From an uncultured Alphaproteobacteria bacterium (GTDB taxonomy: Bacteria; Pseudomonadota; Alphaproteobacteria; Puniceispirillales; Puniceispirillaceae): a DNA stretch of 12,138 nucleotides. A program made the position numbers and the translations under genes. The notes below the pieces were generated by a model. It had not been told where the DNA came from and searched no databases. It saw only the letters and a program-made list of their open reading frames with translations. Below are positions 1-7,050 of the stretch, piece after piece. The stretch lies in contig CAJWDO010000027.1 in NCBI GenBank assembly GCA_913031555.1, positions 1 through 12,138 on the forward strand, given 5' to 3'. Every line of letters begins with the position of its first letter. The first letter of the stretch is position 1.

Positions 1-216
1 CTCGTCGAACTGCTGCTGCTCGTGCTGCTGGTGATATTGCCTGAGGTCGACGTGCTGGTCGATACATCGCCGGAGGTCGAGCTTGTCGAGCTGACTTCGC
101 CGGTGGAGGTGGAGGACGACGTCGACTCGAAGTGGCCGCTGCCGCGTCTGGAACTGCCCGACTTCGGCGGCGTCGAGAAGATTGGCGGCGAGCGGCCGGC
201 GGACCCGACGGATTCG
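1..216. other. low-complexity, compositionally odd segment joined to the crotonase gene
   Basis: This stretch does not encode the expected crotonase N-terminus in any frame I read. In the plus frame continuous with the crotonase it holds three degenerate 30-base units (40-69, 70-99, 100-129), read as PEVDVLVDTS, PEVELVELTS and PVEVEDDVDS. The complementary strand is also open from 221 to the edge, after a TAA at 224-222, and would encode a Ser/Thr-rich tract with STSGDV- and STSGNI-like units. The pentamer GTCGA occurs seven times in the first 176 bases. Either strand could be the real coding one, and no start codon or domain settles it. The apparent junction is near 217. Confidence 0.6.
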
Positions 217-774
217 TTTGATTATGGCGTCGGCGGCTTTGCCGGACTGCAGGAGCTACGCGGCCTCAACAAGCCGGTGATCGCCGCTGTCGAAGGGATG
301 TGTGTCGGCGGCGGGTTCGAGCTGGCGCTGTCCTGCGATCTGATCCTCGCCACCGAGGCGTCGAGCTTCGCGCTTCCCGAGATTCGCGCCGGCACCCTTG
401 CCGACGCCGCGACCATCAAGCTGCCGAAACGGATTCCCTATCATGTCGCTATGGACATGCTGCTCACCGGCCGCTGGATGGATTGCGAGGAGGCGCATCG
501 CTGGGGCCTTGTCACCGAAAAACTGGCTGACGGACCAGCCTTGTATGAGCACGCATGGGAGTTGGCGCGACTTCTGGCCTCGGGGCCGCCGCTTGTCTTC
601 GCGGCGATCAAGGAAGTGGCGCGCGAGGCCGAGGCGATGAAGTTCCAGGACGCGATGAACCGCGTCACCAAGATGCAGCTTGCGACCGTCGACAGGCTGT
701 ATAATTCCGAGGACGGGATGGAAGGATTCCGCGCCTTTGCCGAAAAGCGCGAACCTGTCTGGAAAGGCCGCTGA
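1..774 (+). CDS. CaiD-like crotonase (enoyl-CoA hydratase family), N-terminal third replaced; open at window edge
   Basis: From about position 217 to the stop, the protein is a clear crotonase-fold enzyme. It resembles the carnitinyl-CoA dehydratase (CaiD) branch, which adds or removes water on short acyl-CoA thioesters in the cytoplasm. Seen in the sequence: the GVGGF..LQELRG stretch, the oxyanion-hole/active-site segment GMCVGGGFELALSCD, and the second acidic residue in ALPEIRAG. The two glutamates match the catalytic pair of enoyl-CoA hydratases. The C-terminus (AFAEKREPVWKGR) is complete. Only about 185 residues are homologous, against roughly 260 for the family. The preceding in-frame residues (positions 1-216) are acidic, rich in Pro, Val and Glu, and not crotonase-like, so the first oxyanion strand and the CoA-binding N-terminus are missing. 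The frame is open to the window edge, and the GTG at position 22 is not a convincing start. This may be a broken gene or a sequence-joining artefact. Family assignment is strong, substrate assignment moderate. Confidence 0.75.
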   Translation, partial: LVELLLLVLLVILPEVDVLVDTSPEVELVELTSPVEVEDDVDSKWPLPRLELPDFGGVEKIGGERPADPTDSFDYGVGGFAGLQELRGLNKPVIAAVEGMCVGGGFELALSCDLILATEASSFALPEIRAGTLADAATIKLPKRIPYHVAMDMLLTGRWMDCEEAHRWGLVTEKLADGPALYEHAWELARLLASGPPLVFAAIKEVAREAEAMKFQDAMNRVTKMQLATVDRLYNSEDGMEGFRAFAEKREPVWKGR

Positions 775-802
775 AGCGCCGGAATGTCGTTCACATCGAT
801 AC

Positions 803-832
803 GTGGTCAGATCAGCAGGTGGTCAGATCAGC
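803..832. repeat. 14-bp direct repeat (period 16) over the stop codon of the Ldh2-family gene
   Basis: GTGGTCAGATCAGC occurs at 803-816 and again at 819-832, separated by AG. The second copy covers the TGA stop (minus strand, 825-823) and the last codons of the reductase gene. It looks like a short tandem duplication just outside the coding region. I see no terminator-like stem here. Confidence 0.9.
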
Positions 833-1818
833 TCGCGGATGGTTTCGACAAGCGTCGCATTGATCGCCCGTGGGCCGGTATCAAGCCTGTTTTGATGTCG
901 GCGGGCCCCGGGAATGCGCACCCCGTCGAGGCTGGTCAGCCGGTCCATGAAATCCTCGACATGCGATTCCCAACCGGCGCCGGCGATCAGTTCGGGTGAC
1001 AGCGCGATCACCATCTCGCCGCCACGCGGCGGGCCGCCATCGCCATTGTCATGCTGTTTTGCCTCATAGCTGAACCTCTCGCCGGTCAGACCGGCGGCCA
1101 GCAATTCGACCATCAGCGCGATGGCCGATCCCTTGTAACCCCCAAACGGAAGCAGCACGCCCTTGGCGATCTCGGCCGGGTCGGTTGTCGCGTTGCCATC
1201 GGCATCAAGACCCGTACCCGGTGGCACCTCGCGCCCGTCGCGGGCGGCGATCTGAATGTCGCCCATCGCCATTGAGGCAGTGGCCATGTCATAGCAAACG
1301 GGAGCCTTGCCGGGCCGCGGCCAGGCAAAGGAAATCGGGTTGGTGCCGAAAAGTTTTTCGGCTGTGCCGACCGGTGCCACCATCGGCATGTAGGCGGTGC
1401 AGGCAATTCCAACCAGCCCGCGATCGGCCAGATATTCCGTCTCTGGCCACAGCGCCGCGAAATGATGAATGCCGGTGAGCGACAGCGCGGCAACGCCGAT
1501 CTCGGCCGCCGCCTCGGCAAGCACCGGCAAGGCGGTGGCCTGGGCCAGAGGCGCGAAACAGCCATGCCCCTCGCACTGGATGATGGCCGGCGTCTTGCGA
1601 GTCACCGTCGGGCGCGCCTCGCCATCGACCTTGCCGCTTCGAAGCGCCTTTACATAGCCTGGGATGCGGAACAGCCCGTGCGAGTGCGAGCCGTCGCGTT
1701 CGGCCCGCGTGACGATGTCGGCCAGCGCGGCGGCGTTGGCCTCGTCGCAGCCATTCTTCATCATCGCCTCATGCGCCAGCGCATGGATTTCATCCAATGT
1801 CAGGGTGGTCTTGCTCAT
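823..1818 (-). CDS. Ldh2-family NAD(P)H-dependent reductase, DpkA-like (delta1-piperideine-2-carboxylate / delta1-pyrroline-2-carboxylate reductase)
   Basis: A full-length 331-residue member of the LDH2/MDH2 oxidoreductase family, which is not related to classical Rossmann lactate dehydrogenases. Characterised relatives reduce cyclic imino acids to L-pipecolate or L-proline. Other branches act on malate, ureidoglycolate or sulfolactate. Seen: the SHSHGLFRIPGY motif with the catalytic His at about residue 47, GIHHFAALWPE near 116-126, the cofactor-side stretch LFGTNPISFAWPRPG near 156-170, YDMATA near 176, and LLPFGGYKGSAIALMVELLAAGLTG near 222-246. The HHFAALWP and FAWPRPG wording fits the DpkA branch best, as I recall it. 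The start is well placed at a typical MSKTTLTLDEIHALA N-terminus with a weak GAGAGTGA upstream. It begins 12 bases after the stop of the aldolase-family gene, so the two probably share a transcript. Exact substrate is inferred. Confidence 0.85.
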   Translation of the reverse strand: MSKTTLTLDEIHALAHEAMMKNGCDEANAAALADIVTRAERDGSHSHGLFRIPGYVKALRSGKVDGEARPTVTRKTPAIIQCEGHGCFAPLAQATALPVLAEAAAEIGVAALSLTGIHHFAALWPETEYLADRGLVGIACTAYMPMVAPVGTAEKLFGTNPISFAWPRPGKAPVCYDMATASMAMGDIQIAARDGREVPPGTGLDADGNATTDPAEIAKGVLLPFGGYKGSAIALMVELLAAGLTGERFSYEAKQHDNGDGGPPRGGEMVIALSPELIAGAGWESHVEDFMDRLTSLDGVRIPGARRHQNRLDTGPRAINATLVETIRELI

Positions 1819-1830
1819 GATGATTCACTC

Positions 1831-2580
1831 TCAATGCCGGTAGTCCGGCTCCTCCTCGTCAAGAATGGCACGGATGGCCTGCATGTGTTTCCGTGGGCCG
1901 CCTTCATAGACCTCCCATTGCTGTGCGGTTTTCTCGGCGACATCATCATCGAGAACCGACAGTTCAAGCCCGGTCGCCAGCGCCGTCAGATAGGTCCGAC
2001 AACCACGCTCGTAATGATAGGCAAGATCGAACGCAACTGCCGGCGTCTCACCAACCGTCATGAAGCCGTGATTGCCCATCATCATCATCATCCTGTTGCC
2101 AAGCAGCGTCGACAGGCGTTCGGCCTCGTCGCCAAGCCCCATGCCGTCAAACCCGCTGTCGATGGCGACACGATTGTGAAATCGTGCCGTCGTCTGGTCG
2201 ACCGCCGGCAGGACCGGCGACTTCACCGCGCTGAGCGCCGTGGCGTAATGCGAATGGAGATGCACGATGCAGCGTGCCTGCGGGTTGTTGCGGTGCATGG
2301 CGCCATGGATGGCCCAGGCGGTGGCATCGATATGCGGGCGCACCGAATCATCAAGTTCCCGGGCATCGACAAGCAGCATGTCACTTGCCTTAAGTTTCGA
2401 GAAATGGATGCCATAGGGGTTCATCAGAAACATCTGGCCATCATCCGAGACAGCAAAGGAGAAGTGATTCGAAATCCCCTCATGCATGTTCTCACGCGCT
2501 GTCCAACGAAAGATCGCCGCCAGATCACGGCGGGCATTCTGGATGTCAGCCTCATCAATGTCGACAGCTCTGCTTGTCAT
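1831..2580 (-). CDS. class II aldolase/adducin family protein
   Basis: A 249-residue zinc-dependent class II aldolase/adducin-fold protein. The family includes fuculose-phosphate aldolase, ribulose-phosphate 4-epimerase and decarboxylating or isomerising relatives. Seen: GISNHFSFAV near 35-44 (substrate-binding loop), the HxH zinc ligands in CIVHLHSHYATALSA (His107 and His109), and the third ligand in the GNHGFMTVGE segment (His171). It has the long form (about 250 residues) typical of uncharacterised adducin-type members with an EVYEGGPRKHM-like tail. The ATG at 2580 was chosen because GGAGGGG lies 4 bases upstream, and because upstream in-frame residues back to 2637 look non-native. Odd point: five consecutive ATG codons (2091-2077) give a Met run two residues before the zinc-ligand His171. 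First gene of a likely two-gene unit with the DpkA-like reductase, divergent from the aldehyde dehydrogenase. The substrate is not evident. Confidence 0.9.
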   Translation of the reverse strand: MTSRAVDIDEADIQNARRDLAAIFRWTARENMHEGISNHFSFAVSDDGQMFLMNPYGIHFSKLKASDMLLVDARELDDSVRPHIDATAWAIHGAMHRNNPQARCIVHLHSHYATALSAVKSPVLPAVDQTTARFHNRVAIDSGFDGMGLGDEAERLSTLLGNRMMMMMGNHGFMTVGETPAVAFDLAYHYERGCRTYLTALATGLELSVLDDDVAEKTAQQWEVYEGGPRKHMQAIRAILDEEEPDYRH

Positions 2581-2590
2581 GCTCCCCTCC
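2581..2590 (-). promoter_or_regulatory. ribosome binding site of the class II aldolase gene
   Basis: Read on the minus strand, GGAGGGGAGC directly precedes the ATG at 2580. This strong purine-rich site decides that start over the longer open frame. Confidence 0.75.
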
Positions 2591-2632
2591 ATGCCGGATT
2601 GCCATCCAAGCCTGCCGGAGGCAACTCCGCTT

Positions 2633-2682
2633 CGCAACGCAAAACTGACTGCCTTTTCGTGACCCGCGTTTTAGCGGTTGCG
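2633..2682. promoter_or_regulatory. imperfect inverted repeat in the divergent aldolase / aldehyde dehydrogenase promoter region
   Basis: The left arm CGCAACGCAAAAC (2633-2645) and right arm GTTTTAGCGGTTGCG (2668-2682) are reverse complements except for two single-base insertions in the right arm, separated by 22 bases. It lies in the 152-base gap between divergent genes and could be an operator. No clear -10 or -35 pair was recognised, so this is tentative. Confidence 0.3.
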
Positions 2683-2732
2683 CCGGGACCGACGGCGCGG
2701 TGAAATGGTGGCAGGACGAACAGGAGCGCAAG

Positions 2733-4163
2733 ATGCAGATCTGTAGATCCCTTGTCGGCGGCAAGACAGTCACCGGCACGGCACCCGCAATCGACAAGAT
2801 TTATCCGGCCACCGGCGAGGTTATCGCCAGGATCGAGCCTGCCGACGACGCGGTTCTGGACATCGCGGTCGCTACAGCGACAGCCGCGCAGGCTGAATGG
2901 GCGGCCCGCGGTGGGCAGGAACGTGGCCGGGTTCTGGGCCGCGCCGCACAACTTCTGCGCCAGAACAATGACGAATTGGCAAAGCTTGAGGTCATGGATG
3001 TCGGCAAATGTCTTGGCGAGGCCGTGTCGGCCGATGTGCCAAGCGGTGCCGACGCCATGGAGTTTTTCGGCGCGCTGGCCCAGACAGGCACAGGCGACAT
3101 GCGACGTTATCCCGATGCCATCGCCTATTGCGAGCGCGTACCTCTTGGCGTCTGCGCCGGCATCGGCGCCTGGAATTATCCGGTGCAGATCGCTTGCTGG
3201 AAGGCCGCGCCGGCATTGGCCGCCGGCAATGCCTTCATACTGAAACCGTCCGAGATGACACCTCTGACAGCGCATATGGTGGCTGACCTGCTTTGCGAGG
3301 CGGGGCTTCCCGACGGGCTGTTCCAGATTGTCCATGGCGATCACACGATCGGACGCGCCATCTGCGCCCATCCCGGCATTGCCAAGATTTCGCTGACCGG
3401 CGGTGTCGATACCGGCAGGCTGATCATGGGCCAGTCGGCCGAGACGCTGAAGAAGGTCACGCTGGAACTTGGTGGCAAGTCGCCGCTGATCGTTTTCGCC
3501 GATGCCGATTTCGACCTTGCCGTGCAGACGGCGCTTGATGCGAATTTCTACACCGCCGGCGAGGTTTGTTCGAACGCCACGCGGGTCTTTGTCGAGGCTG
3601 GCATCGCCGCCGATTTCGAGGCGGCGCTTGTCGAGCGCACGCGCGCCATGCGGGTCGGCGACCCGATGGCCGACGATGTGCAGATGGGGGCGCTGATTTC
3701 AGAGCCGCATCTTCTGAAGGTTCTTGACTATATCGATGGCGGCACCGCCGAGGGCGCCACCCTTGCCGCCGGCGGCAAACGGATCCATCCACAGGGGTTC
3801 GAGAATGGCTATTTCATGGAGCCGACCATCCTCACCGGCTGCCGCGATGACATGCGGCATGTCAGAGAGGAAATCTTCGGGCCGGTGATGTCGGTGCTGA
3901 CCTTCGAGGATGAGGAGGAGGCCATTACCCGCGCCAACGCCACCAGCTTTGGTCTTGGCGCCGGGCTGATCACCGCCGATCTGGCGCGCGCGCACCGTGT
4001 TGCGGACCGGCTCGAAAGCGGCAATGTCTGGGTCAATACCTATAATATCCTGCCGCCGGGGTTGCCATTCGGCGGCGTCAAGCAATCGGGCTTTGGCCGA
4101 GAGAACAGCGCCTACTCGCTGGAAGCCTACAGCGAGATCAAGGCCACCTATATTCAGCTATAA
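2733..4163 (+). CDS. betaine-aldehyde-type aldehyde dehydrogenase (BetB-like)
   Basis: A 476-residue NAD(P)-dependent aldehyde dehydrogenase. The family oxidises aminoaldehydes such as betaine aldehyde (to glycine betaine) or 4-trimethylaminobutyraldehyde (in carnitine metabolism). Seen, numbered from this start: the oxyanion Asn148 in GAWNYP, Lys171 in ILKPSE, the Rossmann loop LTGGVDTG near 221-228, the general base Glu245 in LELGGKSP, the nucleophile Cys279 in GEVCSNATRVFV, EIFGPV, and PFGGVKQSGFGREN near the C-terminus. The VCSN.TRVFV context fits the BetB/aminoaldehyde group rather than generic aldehyde dehydrogenases. Glu precedes Val-Cys where Gln is common. The ATG at 2733 has CAGGAG 6 bases upstream (2721-2726). 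A GTG at 2700 would add 11 unfamily-like residues. It is divergent from the aldolase gene and 11 bases ahead of a glycosyltransferase, so it probably heads a three-gene unit. Substrate remains inferred; betB is possible but unproven. Confidence 0.92.
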   Translation: MQICRSLVGGKTVTGTAPAIDKIYPATGEVIARIEPADDAVLDIAVATATAAQAEWAARGGQERGRVLGRAAQLLRQNNDELAKLEVMDVGKCLGEAVSADVPSGADAMEFFGALAQTGTGDMRRYPDAIAYCERVPLGVCAGIGAWNYPVQIACWKAAPALAAGNAFILKPSEMTPLTAHMVADLLCEAGLPDGLFQIVHGDHTIGRAICAHPGIAKISLTGGVDTGRLIMGQSAETLKKVTLELGGKSPLIVFADADFDLAVQTALDANFYTAGEVCSNATRVFVEAGIAADFEAALVERTRAMRVGDPMADDVQMGALISEPHLLKVLDYIDGGTAEGATLAAGGKRIHPQGFENGYFMEPTILTGCRDDMRHVREEIFGPVMSVLTFEDEEEAITRANATSFGLGAGLITADLARAHRVADRLESGNVWVNTYNILPPGLPFGGVKQSGFGRENSAYSLEAYSEIKATYIQL

Positions 4164-4174
4164 ACGGACACCGC

Positions 4175-5239
4175 GTGACAACATCCCCTGCATCGACCCG
4201 CCGCACCGATCTGCGGCTCTTCCAGACCATGGCCGGCGCCAGGCATGGCGGCGCCGAGCTGTTCTTTGAGCGGCTCGCCATCGGGTTCAATGACACCGGC
4301 ATGAACCAGCAGTTGATGATCAAGCCGGACAATGATCGCATGGCCCGACTCACCACCGCCGGGCTTGATGTCACGGGGTGCGGGTTCTCACCGCTTCTGG
4401 CGACGCTGCATCGCCGCCGGATCGCCGCCGCCATTCGCCGCAACAAACCCGATGTCATTCTCAGCTGGATGAACCGCGCGACGATGATGACGCCGCCCGC
4501 CGGGCGTCCGCATGTCGCCAGGCTCGGTGGTTTCTACAATCTGAAATATTACCGTGGCTGTGACTGGCTGGTCGCGAATACGCGCGATATCGCCGACTAT
4601 CTGATCGCCAACGGCGTGCCAAGGGAGCGCGTCCATTACCAGATCAATTTTGTCCCCGACGGGCGTGAGGGGTCCATATTCGGGGGACCCGTGTCCGAGG
4701 GAAAACGAGGCGACGGACCGGTCATCGCCGCGCTTGGCAGGCTGCATGAGAACAAGGCGTTCGATACGCTGATCCGCGCCTTTGCGGCGCTGCCGGACGG
4801 CAGGCTGTGGCTGGCCGGCGAAGGGCCGGAACGCACCATGCTTGGTGATCTGGCAAATGAACTTGGCATCGCCTCAAGAGTGGTGTTTCTCGGCTGGCAG
4901 GATGACCCGCAATCAATCATCCGCGGCGCCGACATTCTTGTCTGCCCGTCGCGGCACGAGCCTTTCGGCAATGTCATCGCCGAAGGGATGGCCTGCGGCA
5001 AACCGGTGATCTCGACACAGACAAATGGCGGGTGCGAATTGATCGAGGACGGCGTCAATGGCCTGCTGGTCCCGGTCGATGATGTCGATGCGCTGGCGGA
5101 CGCGCTGGCCCAGCTGACAACGGACGTGGCTTTGGCGGCGCGGCTGGCCGAAGGCGGGCGTTCCTGTTGGCAGGCGACCCTGTCACCGCAACGGGTGACC
5201 GGCGACTGGATCGATTTTCTTGAAAGGGTTGCCGTCTGA
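4175..5239 (+). CDS. GT4-type (GT-B fold) glycosyltransferase
   Basis: A 354-residue retaining glycosyltransferase of the GT4-like group, which transfers a sugar from a nucleotide donor to an acceptor on the cytoplasmic side. Seen: the N-terminal acceptor domain beginning LRLFQTMAGARHGGAELF (the common GGAE loop), the linker, the donor-domain opening ALGRLHENKAFDTLIRAF near 186-203, GEGPER near 215-220, VVFLGW near 236, and the EX7E motif in HEPFGNVIAEGMACGKPVI (Glu262 and Glu270). No signal peptide or membrane segment is seen. The start is GTG at 4175, 11 bases after the dehydrogenase stop, with only a weak GGA upstream. The next Met (residue 19) would remove the first beta strand, so GTG is preferred. 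The stop TGA overlaps the ATG of the next gene by one base, implying translational coupling. Sugar and acceptor cannot be told from the sequence. Confidence 0.9.
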   Translation: MTTSPASTRRTDLRLFQTMAGARHGGAELFFERLAIGFNDTGMNQQLMIKPDNDRMARLTTAGLDVTGCGFSPLLATLHRRRIAAAIRRNKPDVILSWMNRATMMTPPAGRPHVARLGGFYNLKYYRGCDWLVANTRDIADYLIANGVPRERVHYQINFVPDGREGSIFGGPVSEGKRGDGPVIAALGRLHENKAFDTLIRAFAALPDGRLWLAGEGPERTMLGDLANELGIASRVVFLGWQDDPQSIIRGADILVCPSRHEPFGNVIAEGMACGKPVISTQTNGGCELIEDGVNGLLVPVDDVDALADALAQLTTDVALAARLAEGGRSCWQATLSPQRVTGDWIDFLERVAV

Positions 5240-7050
5240 TGTGCGGGATTGGCGGTTATTTCCTTCGCCCCGGGGGCGCCGCGCCGGCAGATACGCTGGA
5301 CAGGATGGAGCGCGCGCTGGCGCATCGCGGCCCTGACGGCAGCGGACGTTACGCCGACAGCCAGGCCGGATTTGTCCACACGCGGCTCTCGATTGTTGAT
5401 CTGGCAAAAGGCGCGCAGCCCTTCATCGCGCCGGGGGAGGATGGCGGTCAGGTACTGGTCGCGAATGGCGAGATCTACAATCACGCGGCGCTTCGCCAGT
5501 CGCATTGCGCCGGGTATGATTTCACCTCCAACTCGGATTGCGAAACGTTGCTGGCGCTGTGGGTGCGGCATGGCACCGACGTGGTGCGGCAGCTTCGCGG
5601 CATGTATGTGGCAGCACTCTATGATCCTGCCCGCGATGAGGGGCTGTTGATCCGCGATCCCTTCGGGATCAAGCCGCTCTATATATGCGAGACAGCGGAC
5701 GGATTGTTTTTCGCCTCCGAGATCGCGGCGCTTCGCGCGATCGGCCTCGGCGATGCCCCGCCCGACAAGTCCAAACCCGATCCAACCCACGCCGCCTGTA
5801 TCATCGACCGGCAATTCGCCCCGGATGATCTGCCGGCCTTTCCTATGATCCGGCGCGTGGCGCCTGGTGAGATATTGATCATCCGCGGCGGGCGGATCGC
5901 CGAGCGATTTGCCGACAGACCGCTGGCGGCCGGCATGACAGACCGGGTCGCGCCGACGATTGACGCGTTCGAGGCGCAGCTTCACAACACTGTCGAGGCG
6001 CATCTGATGGCCGACGTGCCTCTCGGCCTGTTCTTTTCCGGTGGTGTTGATTCCTCAGCCATCCTGGCGGCGCTTGCCGATTTACGGGCGCGCGACGGAC
6101 GCAGCGAGCCAATCCTGACCTATACCGTACGTTTTGACCGCAGCGGTGATGATGAAACCGGGGTTGCCGCGTCGCTTGCCGCCGGCGAAGGGGCCGAGTT
6201 CGTCGACGTCCCCTATGGCAAGGCCGATTTTTTAGCAGATGCCGGGCGGGCTGCGATGGCCTGTGATGATGCGGTGGCGGATTACGCTATTCTGCCGACC
6301 CTGCATCTGGCGCGGCGCGCGGCACAGGATGTCAAGGTGGTGCTGTCCGGCGAAGGCGGCGATGAATTCTTTGCTGGCTATGGCCGCTACCGGGCCGGGC
6401 TACGCGCCCTTGGTGCGAAGTTCCCGACCCGCCCCGGACCGGCATTGCGTGCCGGTCTGTTCGGTGACGATGTGGCACGACAGCTGGCCGCGCGCTATGA
6501 CCGTGCCAGCGCCAATATGCCAGGCTTGCTGCTGCGACTTGCCGACAGGCGCGCCGCGCTGGCCGCACTGCAACACCATGATATTGATGACTGGCTACCG
6601 AATGATCTACTGATCAAGCTTGACCGTTGCCTTATGCGCCATGGGCTGGAGGGCCGCACACCCTTCATCGACAGGCAGATGTCTGCCTATGGTTTTCACC
6701 TGCCGGTGGCAGCCAAGATCGGCCGCAAGGGCGGCAAGCATCTGGTCAAGTCATGGCTTGAACGGCGCCTGCCTGCCTGCCGGCCCTTTGCCAGAAAGCG
6801 CGGCTTTACGGTGCCTGTCGGTGGGTGGATTGCCGAAGAGTCACAAACGCTGGCCCCATTGGTGGCAAGGCAGGACGGTGTGGCGGAATTGATCAGCGCC
6901 GACAAGGCACGGGCGGTGATCGCATCGGCTGATGGTCGCGGCGGGCTGCTGGCATGGCGGCTGCTGTTCTACGCGCTGTGGCATCAGATCCATTGCCGCG
7001 GTGTCGATGCCGAACAACCGCTTGCCGACATCCTTGCGGCGCGTGGCTAG
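5239..7050 (+). CDS. asnB: glutamine-dependent asparagine synthetase-like amidotransferase (AsnB family)
   Basis: A 603-residue two-domain enzyme. The N-terminal class II glutaminase releases ammonia from glutamine. The C-terminal ATP-pyrophosphatase domain activates a carboxylate, classically aspartate, to form an amide. Seen: nucleophile Cys2 in MCGIGGYF, RGPDG near 30-34, Arg49 in TRLSIVDL, NGEIYNH near 76-82, Asp100 in the SDCE segment, RDPFGIKPLY near 139-148, the P-loop SGGVDSS at 267-273, SGEGGDEFF near 370-378, and later LEGRTPFID and KRGFTVP. All catalytic elements look intact. The start is fixed by the MCG rule, as Cys must follow Met. Translation is coupled to the glycosyltransferase through TGATG. 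AsnB relatives next to glycosyltransferases often amidate or modify surface polysaccharide or peptide precursors rather than make free asparagine, so either role is possible. The symbol is used in the family sense. Confidence 0.9.
   Translation: MCGIGGYFLRPGGAAPADTLDRMERALAHRGPDGSGRYADSQAGFVHTRLSIVDLAKGAQPFIAPGEDGGQVLVANGEIYNHAALRQSHCAGYDFTSNSDCETLLALWVRHGTDVVRQLRGMYVAALYDPARDEGLLIRDPFGIKPLYICETADGLFFASEIAALRAIGLGDAPPDKSKPDPTHAACIIDRQFAPDDLPAFPMIRRVAPGEILIIRGGRIAERFADRPLAAGMTDRVAPTIDAFEAQLHNTVEAHLMADVPLGLFFSGGVDSSAILAALADLRARDGRSEPILTYTVRFDRSGDDETGVAASLAAGEGAEFVDVPYGKADFLADAGRAAMACDDAVADYAILPTLHLARRAAQDVKVVLSGEGGDEFFAGYGRYRAGLRALGAKFPTRPGPALRAGLFGDDVARQLAARYDRASANMPGLLLRLADRRAALAALQHHDIDDWLPNDLLIKLDRCLMRHGLEGRTPFIDRQMSAYGFHLPVAAKIGRKGGKHLVKSWLERRLPACRPFARKRGFTVPVGGWIAEESQTLAPLVARQDGVAELISADKARAVIASADGRGGLLAWRLLFYALWHQIHCRGVDAEQPLADILAARG

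Noticed and set aside
1462..2703. Long plus-strand open frame (413 codons) across the reductase and aldolase genes
   Set aside because: It is antisense to two genes with intact catalytic motifs and ordered family domains. Its own translation shows no recognisable motif and is rich in Arg and His, as GC-rich antisense frames are.
2700..2732. GTG start at 2700 for the aldehyde dehydrogenase
   Set aside because: The extra 11 residues (KWWQDEQER...) are unlike the family, and the ATG at 2733 has a CAGGAG site at good spacing.
4636..6003. Long minus-strand open frame (455 codons) across the glycosyltransferase and amidotransferase
   Set aside because: The sense strand has GT4 and AsnB signatures throughout. 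The antisense product has no family features.
5239..7050. AsnB-like enzyme as part of N-acetylglutaminylglutamine amide osmolyte synthesis
   Set aside because: That pathway pairs the amidotransferase with an ATP-grasp/acetyltransferase partner. Here the partner is a GT4 glycosyltransferase and no such gene is present.
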